DNA of 64,000 bases. It comes from Cristatella mucedo. Its lineage: Eukaryota; Bryozoa; Phylactolaemata; Cristatellidae. This document shows positions 41,001 through 50,000 of the stretch, piece after piece. Location of the stretch: positions 60,001 through 124,000 of the forward strand of contig WPIO01000030.1 in NCBI GenBank assembly GCA_009760855.2. The letters are read 5' to 3'. Position 1 is the stretch's first letter; each line of letters starts with the position of its first letter. Made by a program: the position numbers and the translations under genes. The notes under the pieces are model-generated. The model did not search any database. It saw nothing but the letters and a program-made list of their open reading frames with translations, and was not told the origin of the DNA.

Positions 41001-44000
41001 ATGCACTTGATAAAGCACCCTCAGAGAACTCAATCTCTTTCTAGGTGCTTTAATTTGCTACAAAGGAAACGCCATCGAATGGTCAATAGTATCATGCTTG
41101 ATAAACAGCATGAATATAATGGTTAGCGGTGACATGCAAAAGGTCAGCATGCAAGAGTGATTAGTGGCAGCATGCACTGTGTCAGCACGCATAAGCAAGT
41201 AAAGGACGAATCACACGGACCCACTAAATGCTGTCCTAAATAGGTGTGTTTTTAAGTTCTTTTTAAATGTGGTCAAGTCAGGGGATGTCGTGACGCAAGT
41301 CGGGAGTGAGTTCCAGGCTTTGGAAGCATATGAACTAAGTGCACGGTCTCCAAAAGATTTGAGGTTTGTACGAGATCTAGGTAAACAGTCAGTTTCCAAA
41401 AAGTGGGTAGTATGATGCTTGGCCTGTGGGGAAGTAGATCTGATAAGTAGGCTGGAGCCAAGGAATGAAGGAACCTAAAAGTGAGTGACATAACCTTGAA
41501 GTCGATCCGCTGCTTGACTGGTAGCCAGTGCAGGTTGGCGAGATGTGATGTGATTGGCAACTGTGCAGCTCACCACAGACAAGCCTAGCTGCTGAGTTTT
41601 GCACCAGTTGTAAGCGCTTGATTGCACTTGACTTGATAACATTTAAAAGAAGCTAAAAACCAACCTTTTCCCTCACAGCAATGGCCCCCATTCGTGTAAA
41701 TCTTCATTCGTGTGCATATGCATTGAGAGATTTTACATGCAGACACTAACAAATTGATATGCTACTTTGTCAACATGTGCAAAGTACCTAGAAAAAGATT
41801 TGGTTCTCTTAAGCAATGGTTAAACGGCCAGTCTTACATTTGTCGCACTTGTATCTTGCTTGCATCGGTCTTCCTTCTTGTAGAAAGTTTACAAGTCAGG
41901 TCAATTTTTCTTCAAGTCTTGCTTCATACTTGTTCCTCACCCAGAGGTATCGTGGGAAAATTGCTTGTGCTAGGGAATAGGAAATAACTCTCCACGATAC
42001 ATCTTCCCAGGCATTTAAACATTGTGATATTACCTTTCCCGCCTCCTCGTGACCTGATATATTTATATGAAGAGCTCGTAGAGTTCCATAAGTAATTACT
42101 TTCGTGGAACACATCGATGATTTCGCCTGTCAAGTCGTCCTAAATGCTTTCCAAAGGAAAGACGACGGTATACCCTTGAAAATGCCAACGAATGGTCGTT
42201 TGTTCACTTTTGCCTCAGTTATGGCCACAATGTTGAGCCCTGCACAGTTTCTGAGTTTGCATGAGCCTTGGACCTCCCCAGTCTTGGTGACATACAGATT
42301 AACGACTGAAGCAGGACAAAAGCAAGGCAGGCCAACCGCTGCTTCAGGATACTATAAAAACTTTTGATTTTTTCTTAAGGAGTCTGTGTACTAGATTACA
42401 CAAGTAAGTTCCTCACTAACCCTTGTCATCCCCCACATCATCCTCTTTCTTAGCACAATCCAACAACGGCAGACAAATAAACTACTTGAAGTTCATGATT
42501 CACGACCATTATATGAGGGTCGCACAAACATTTTTTGCATCGTTCGAGTCTACTTCGTAAATTGCATGATGTTACACTGTACATTTTGTAATATGTACAC
42601 AGTTTGCAGTGTGCCGGGGGGGGGGGAGTGTGATTTGAATCATGCAATGTGGTTATTATGGCTAAAGTATTTTTTCTTTGGAGTATGAACTAAAGACCGG
42701 TGAACAGAAAATTAATAATATAAATTACCTAAAGTGATCACCCTATTCTTTTGATTGATAGCAAAATAGGATGCAACTTGCTGTATGTCGATGAGGGTAC
42801 TAGAAGTGTAGACTTGAGCACCTGTTATGCATTAAATCCATAAAGAAACATTAGTACTGAGTTAGATATATGTATACTATATTATTACATTCTTCTTATT
42901 TCCATTCCGTGAGACAGACACACTATATGATGAGCACTTGCAGATGCCAACGTATGAATGGTGCTTTTCCTAGTAGTGACACATAACTTGCATGCACACC
43001 CACTTTCTCTCATCTCCTCTGGCCCTTGATCAAAGATAGCTCTCATAGCAGTTTGAGCAGCAAAGCAAGATTGATTAACTATACAGTAAAATAAAATGTC
43101 ACTATGGCAAGTATAGCCGAGCTGGTTTGGCCCAGTGCTAGCCCCGACCAAGGTCAAGGTATATGATAACACGAGTTCACGGGCTCGAGACCCGTGGTAT
43201 ATGTGAAGTACTTTTTTTATAGAGATTAAGTTCTCTGGGCGCTATACAAATAAATTGTCATATTATTGTCCTAGTATTCACAGAGATGACCAAACTGAGG
43301 CAGCCTTGCACAAGTGTCTGCGCAAGCTTCAAAATTGAGAACGACTGAAACCTTTGAAATTACTTTGACAAGTCGGTGAGGTAACACTGCAACAACTTTT
43401 GCCATGTGGCTATCGTCACACCGTGCACAGTCTGCCGTCGACCTTCACAGAATCTAACTCCCCAGATCTCATTCAACACATTACTTTCTAAGGCATCACA
43501 GCAGAAGCTGTTCTAGCCTGGTCGACAGCAAATTGAAACACCACTGCCAAAAGTAAGCCAGTTTGAGAGTGATTCCTCCACTGCATGTGTGAGCTTTTCC
43601 TATGCCTACATGGTCACACAGCCCAATGAAAACCTGCTAGGTGCTGCATGCACGAATGTCTTTTCAGAAAAGCGCATTCCGAGAATATGAAGGGCCTCAG
43701 TGGCAGCACCACCTGGCCGGCGCCCACTTTCTCATTCGTGCACTGACGGGTGGCAACCATTAGTGTCAGGTGCCTAGGGTCCTTAGCTTGGAAAATTCCT
43801 TTGCAGGCAGCAGCCACCATGATAGGTAGCCAGCCTGCTGCTACCAACACAGCCAAGTTCCCTCGGCTATTAACTGCTTGACACTGATAAACTGCTGTAG
43901 TTAGCTCCCTGTCTAGCAAGCGCCAGTTGAAAAGACGTGTCAACAATCGGTCACTCAAAATAATCAGCACGCTCAGTAACACACAGAATAGTAGCAGTTT

Positions 44001-47000
44001 GTACGGGTTCGACAGCATGGCCTCCGAGAAAGGCAAAACCTGATAGGTAGCCCACCAACAGCCCAACAAGGATTGCTTGCTGATCAATGATCGATTTCTA
44101 TGAGCTCTCGGTTATGTACCTCAACCGCTAGCTTGCACACTCTGTCTCTATCCAGACAGTGCCAAGCACGGTCTGCTGCATGACAGCTAAGCAGAAAAGC
44201 TGCCGTGAGCAATTCGGAGCACTCACCACGATGTCGGTGTGGTGGCCATCGTTAAAGTAGCGTTCCACTGCACGAGGCTGTGATGCAGGATCACAGAACG
44301 GCTCCACAGCTTCTGCCTGCAGATGCAACACAGTAGCGTGAACATCCTCCATTTACAAGCACTTGCGGTTGCAGTTGCTTCAAATGACCACTCGGTGGCT
44401 CAGTGAGCACACTACTCGAGCTAGTGTCATATGCATGCTAGCCAACTGTACAACCCACTAAAAAACTTGCTGCATCTTCACTGCCACAGGATAAACTTGT
44501 CGTGTCACATGCAAAAGACCCCTCTGGATAGGTGAACACTTTTTTCTGGGTTGACGTGGCAAATACTGCATATAAATAATGCATAAATAATGAGTGCCAA
44601 ACATATCTCCATGGATGCAGAATATTTTAACAAGAATGAGTCAAGCATTCACACACTATCCATTAAAATCAATCGGGGGCAGCAGAACTAAATAAGCCGA
44701 AGTACAGTGGGTCAGTTTACTAAGGTGCTCATCAGAGCAGGCAAGGCAAAGCAGCTGTAGCAATGGCAGCAGCAGCAGCAGAGGCAGCAGCAGTAGAAGC
44801 AGCAGCAGAGGCAGCAGCACCAGAACCAGCAGAAGCAGCAGCAGCAACTGTAGCAGCAGCAGCAACTGCAGACGCAGCAGCAGAGGCAGCAGCAGCAGAC
44901 ACTCGACTTTTAATGAATCGCAAGGCAGCAACCAGCATCAAAGAGGGTGGATGCTTGCTCGTGTGACCCTGCCTACTGACCGGCAGGCTCATTAAGCAAC
45001 CGTTAGAGTCAACGTCGAGCTTCTTGGAGGACAGCATGTCGTTAAGCACCTGGAAAAGATTTCAACCCTGCACTAAATAGTTCAAGCCGGATGGTGACAT
45101 AAAGGAAGCAGCCATGCAACTAGACGTCTTCTATTTGTCAACAATGCCCTTGTTACCTCAGGAGGGAACATCGACAGGCCACGATCGCAGTGGGTCCTGA
45201 ACCGGGCAATGTGCTCGACTTCAAGAACAGCTGGCTTTATAACCTCAGTGTGTGCGGTTCCAAGCAAGTCCAAAAAGAGTGGTTCCTAAAAAAGAAGATG
45301 GCAATTCTAAAATACATTTGCACTTGTGCTCAGACTCGGTTTCAGCTGTGTACCACATTAGCAAACCAACGCCTAGAGCCCTGCATGCCGACCACAGTCG
45401 AAATATACATTCCTGGAAAGTCTCTGTTAATGGGACACACTGAGTTTGCAGTTGCTCACTCTGCCAGACGGCAAAGGCACTAGCAAAGGCTTAACAGCAA
45501 GCGACAACGCTGAGGAGGCAACCGTGCAGCAGCAGCTACCACTGCTGCAGCTCTGAACCAGCAATGTTAAAAAAACATTGCTGGTGTTCCTACTGCTGGT
45601 GGTGATGATGATGATAATAATTATTACGATGATAATGATAATGATTATGATGATGAGCTTGGTCCATTTATTTTCAAAAAATATGCTTTCCCTCTGGCCA
45701 GTATAATCGCCAAGCTCAAACTAGGCTTTAATTTGTCTACATCGAGCTGAACTCCTGCTTTGATCCCTCCCTGATTTCCAGCATGTCCAACTCACTCAAC
45801 TCCATTGCTCCATGTATTGCTGACATTTGCACAAGGATTGTAAAAAAATTACGATGAAAACAACAAATAGTCTACTACGTTGCTGAGCAAGGAATGGCAG
45901 ACGACTTGACCAGAGAAATCATCGATGCATTCCTGGCGAGTCCCTGTTTATGGCACACACTGAGTTCGGAGTTTAAGAATCAGATTTTGAGGCAACAAGC
46001 AACAAAGGCTATAGCAAACAGGTTTCGTTCTACCGACAACTGCATTAGCAAAGCGTTGCTGTAGAGAAATGCCATTGCTATCCCACAAACTCTCAGTGGG
46101 CGTAGCCAGTAGGTAGCCAGACTTGGACCAAGACTGTCATCTAAACCTCCTACAAACCAGAAGACCATAGTAAGACTCAGGTTGGTAGGAAGCCATCATC
46201 GCCGGCTGGATGAGGCTTAACCCTCAAAATGGGCTCAGCCAGTATATATTTCCTGTAGCATCTACATACAACCTGCGAGTCCTGTTCCAAAGTGGTTTCA
46301 TTAGACGACCGGATCTGCTCCACACTACAGCCTGCTTACTTTCAGCTAAGTATCACTTAGAAATTTGGGACTGCTTAAACAAAGATACTATGCCTCCAAA
46401 GTTTTGCTATGTTTATGGACAGGATTATGACTTGAAGCCATTCAGTCATAATCTCTCAGATGGTAGCTCTGCACATTAGATTTTCCACTGAGCAAATGAG
46501 CTACATGTCTAAAGCTGCCATTCATCTTGTACTGAGCAGGATTAACAGTGCAAAAACTTACTATCACTTGGGTAAAACTAACCTGTCTCACAAGGTTTAA
46601 AACCGAACTCATGCTCCCTGTTAGTGAGTGAACGATCCAATACTTGGAACTACTGCCGGTGCTGCTACACCTACTGCTGATTCCTAAAAGTGCTATTGCT
46701 ACTGCTGGTGATGCTGCTACTGCTTCTATTACTGCTGGTGATACTGCTACTGCTGGTGCTATGCTACTGGTGCTGCTACTGCTGTTTCTGCTGCTGATGC
46801 TAAAACATGGGTCATTTGCTGCTCATCGCTCAAGCTGGTCCGAAAAGCAGCACAGTCTAGTGTATTATGGCATAGTCTGCTCTACGGCAGCAGCTGCTGG
46901 AGCAGCTGCAGCAGCTGCAACGTTGGCAGCAATTGCCAGGTTTCAAGGTTCAGCTAATTGCAGACTTCATGGTACCCACTAAGTCAATTGCTGATTCCAT

Positions 47001-50000
47001 CCACTGTACAAGAATAAGCTTACCTAGGCATGATTTCCGTGGCATATAAGGGTGATGCCCTAGCCACGATCTTGCATGACATTATGCCTTGATCTTCAGA
47101 TGGACAGGGCTTTTGGCATGGCATAGAAGCTGGCTTTTTATGATGCCATGACCACTGCTACGTCTGCATTAATGACCCTCTTCATTCACGAGGGTGAAAG
47201 CACCAATGGCTCTAAGGAATGACTCGTCAAATGCTAAACAAAATCTATTCTATATTGGTTACTAATAAAGAGAAATACACAGCAGAAGCCTACAGCAGAT
47301 GAACACAAGATCAACCTCACCTGTCTTAATAGGGAATGTCAAGAAAATACTTACAGAATTTGTCCGACAATCGAATGTGTGTCTAGGATACTTTTTGAAA
47401 GACAAATATGTTAGAACTGGGATCGGAAGTTCTGGCGACTTCTGCATGAAAGAAAAACCAATTATGCAAACCACGTCAAATCCGGATGTAAACCGGAAGC
47501 AACAAATCTACAAATACAAAATGAATCTGTCTGTGCATCACATGCGACTTGCATCCCAACTTGTCGAGCTTTGATAGATCGCAATACATGCTTGAAGCTT
47601 GTTGAGGTGCATTCTTGTGACTTTTATACAGATTCATTTTCAGGGTTGGTTGGTGCCTTGTAAATTCCATAACTCAGCTAATACTTTACGCATCGAAGTG
47701 AAATTGAAAATGCGAGTTCACACGAGTCTGGAAAATTTCTGATTGCTGTTGGATAAATTTTGCTGTATACGTCATCAAACGTCCTGGAGCTTAATTTTCC
47801 GTAGTCGTGGACATACAGAACAAAAGGTAACGGAAATTTCCAGACTAAGGTCAAACAAGCAGAGCTGAACTCGCATTTTCAAATTTAACTTTGATGCAAG
47901 AAGTATTAGCCGAGTTATGGAATTTCCACGGCATTTCCAGGCACCAACAAACCCTGGAAATGAATCTGTATAAAAGTCACAAGAATGCACCTCAACAAGC
48001 TTCAAGCATGTATCGTGATCTACCAAGGTTCGACAAGTTGGGATGTAAGTCGCATGTGATGCACAGACCGGTACATCTTTTATTTGTAGATTTGTTGCTT
48101 CCGCTTTACATCCGGGTTTGACGTGGTTTGCATAACCGTTTTTTCTTTCATGCGGAAGTCGCCAGAACTTCCGATCCCAGTTCTAACATATTTGTCTTTC
48201 GAAAGGTACCCTAAACACATATTCAATTGTCGAACACATTTTTTAAGTATTTTCTTGACATTGCCCCTTAAATACAAAGCTCTCACAGATATGACTTTGT
48301 GATTTTCCTGTCTTGACCAGTACAGCATTAACCATGGAACTAGCCATTGAGCACTAGTCAGCAGGAGCATGGGACAGCAATTAAGTGCCACTCAAAAGAA
48401 TGGGAGCGGCACAAGCTATGCTACTCTATGCGTGTGTGCAGTGTCATGACTAAATAAAGGTTGTATTAAAAATATCTGACTAGCATATGACCAAGAAGGC
48501 AGCTACGGCTGTAAAAATGGCGAGGTTTCATTTGTGTTTCGTCATGAATCCGACAGCAAGGCTTCCAAAATCAGTGGCAAGCCACACAAACCGAATGAGT
48601 CCTCCAACGGTGCCGGAAAACAGGCTGATAACAATGAAAACTTCTTTACTTCATGTTTTGTTTGTCTAATAAGTAAATCTGTCATCATGCACCAGAGGCA
48701 GAAAGGAATGAATACATTCATAACGAACATGCTACCTGGTTCTCGACAATGCATGTAATCTGCCGATAGTAGTTTATAGGATGCGCCGGACAGAACTTGA
48801 CGATGCATTTCCTCAACGAATTTGCCTCGATGAGTCCTTGCGATGGTTCTATTTTGAAGACACTTTGGCTGCAGTCAATCGCGAATTGAAAAAAGCACGA
48901 GGCATGCGAGCCGTTTCGAATCTCCAGCCATGACACAGCCTCCTGCCCCACGTCGATCAGTGAGAAGTTTACAGCATTAGACGAGAGAGTGACCAGTGGT
49001 CCTAAAAAGAGCATGAGAGACAACCTTTAGCAAAACACTGTTTATTACTCGTGTGCAATACTTAGCAGTCAAATAATAATAAATACCTACAGCTAAGATT
49101 CACAAGCCGATATACACACATTGACAAGAATATTACGTGATTAGAATTAGCAACTAAATTAAATGTGTTACATTTGCAGATTAATAACAATAATAATACT
49201 TATGTACAGTGTCTTCAGAGAACTGAATCTCTCTCAAGGCAGTTAACAGATGCAATAAAAAAGCCTGATCAAATAATTATTGTTAAAATTCGCAATGTCA
49301 TCAAGCATCACATTTTTATTAGATGTGACATGCACAAGGTCAAGATGTAGATATGGCTAGCAGCAGAATGCAGTGTCAGCAGGTATAAGCACAAAAAGGA
49401 CAAATCAGGAGGACCCACTCAATTCTGTAATAAACAGGTCTGTTTTAAGCTTTTTTTTAAATATCGTAACATCGGGGGATGTCGTGATGTTAGTCGGGAG
49501 TGAGTTCCAGGCTTTGGGAACGTACAAATTAACCGGTATCAAATACACGTCAGAGGGAAGAGAGACGTACTGAAGAGGCAGCCAGAAGATTTCAAAGTCA
49601 TCAAGTAACATGTCTTTCCACAAACACTGAAGTTGGCACACACACTAATGGTAAAAATGATAATCTTTGATTTTTGATGCATACGTCCATACTGTTAAGA
49701 ACCTGAACGTAGCTCTATAACGTATGTGCAACTAAATTATTCATGCCGTACAGCCTGAAACAAAATCAATTACTCGTACCTTCGCATGATCCTGTGCATT
49801 TCAGTGTCACTATTCCGGCACTGCTCAGAGTAGATAGCTTAAAGTAGTCTACACTCGTTGCACCGGCTATAGAGGGTTTAAACGTAATCTGGAAGAAAAT
49901 AGATGCAGCGTTGCTTCTAAGAAAGCCACTAAAGAATGTTTACAAAGTGCAACAGTTTGCTAATCTCACCATGATTGGAATGGAACCTCCTGGTGGTACC

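Noticed and set aside
43614-44087. 157-aa minus ORF with one hydrophobic segment as a gene
   Set aside because: Intronic, no similarity, no splice or start context, and it does not fit between the adjoining CFAP65 exons.
44656-45049. Poly-Leu and poly-Ala ORFs
   Set aside because: Trinucleotide GCA repeat read in several frames; only 45049-44981 is exon.
46644-46982. 112-aa plus ORF with Ala-rich and Leu-rich runs
   Set aside because: CTG/GCA-type low complexity in an intron without coding similarity.
47310-48265. CRISPR array or bacterial foldback structures
   Set aside because: There are no short regular repeats with spacers; the context is a spliced animal gene.
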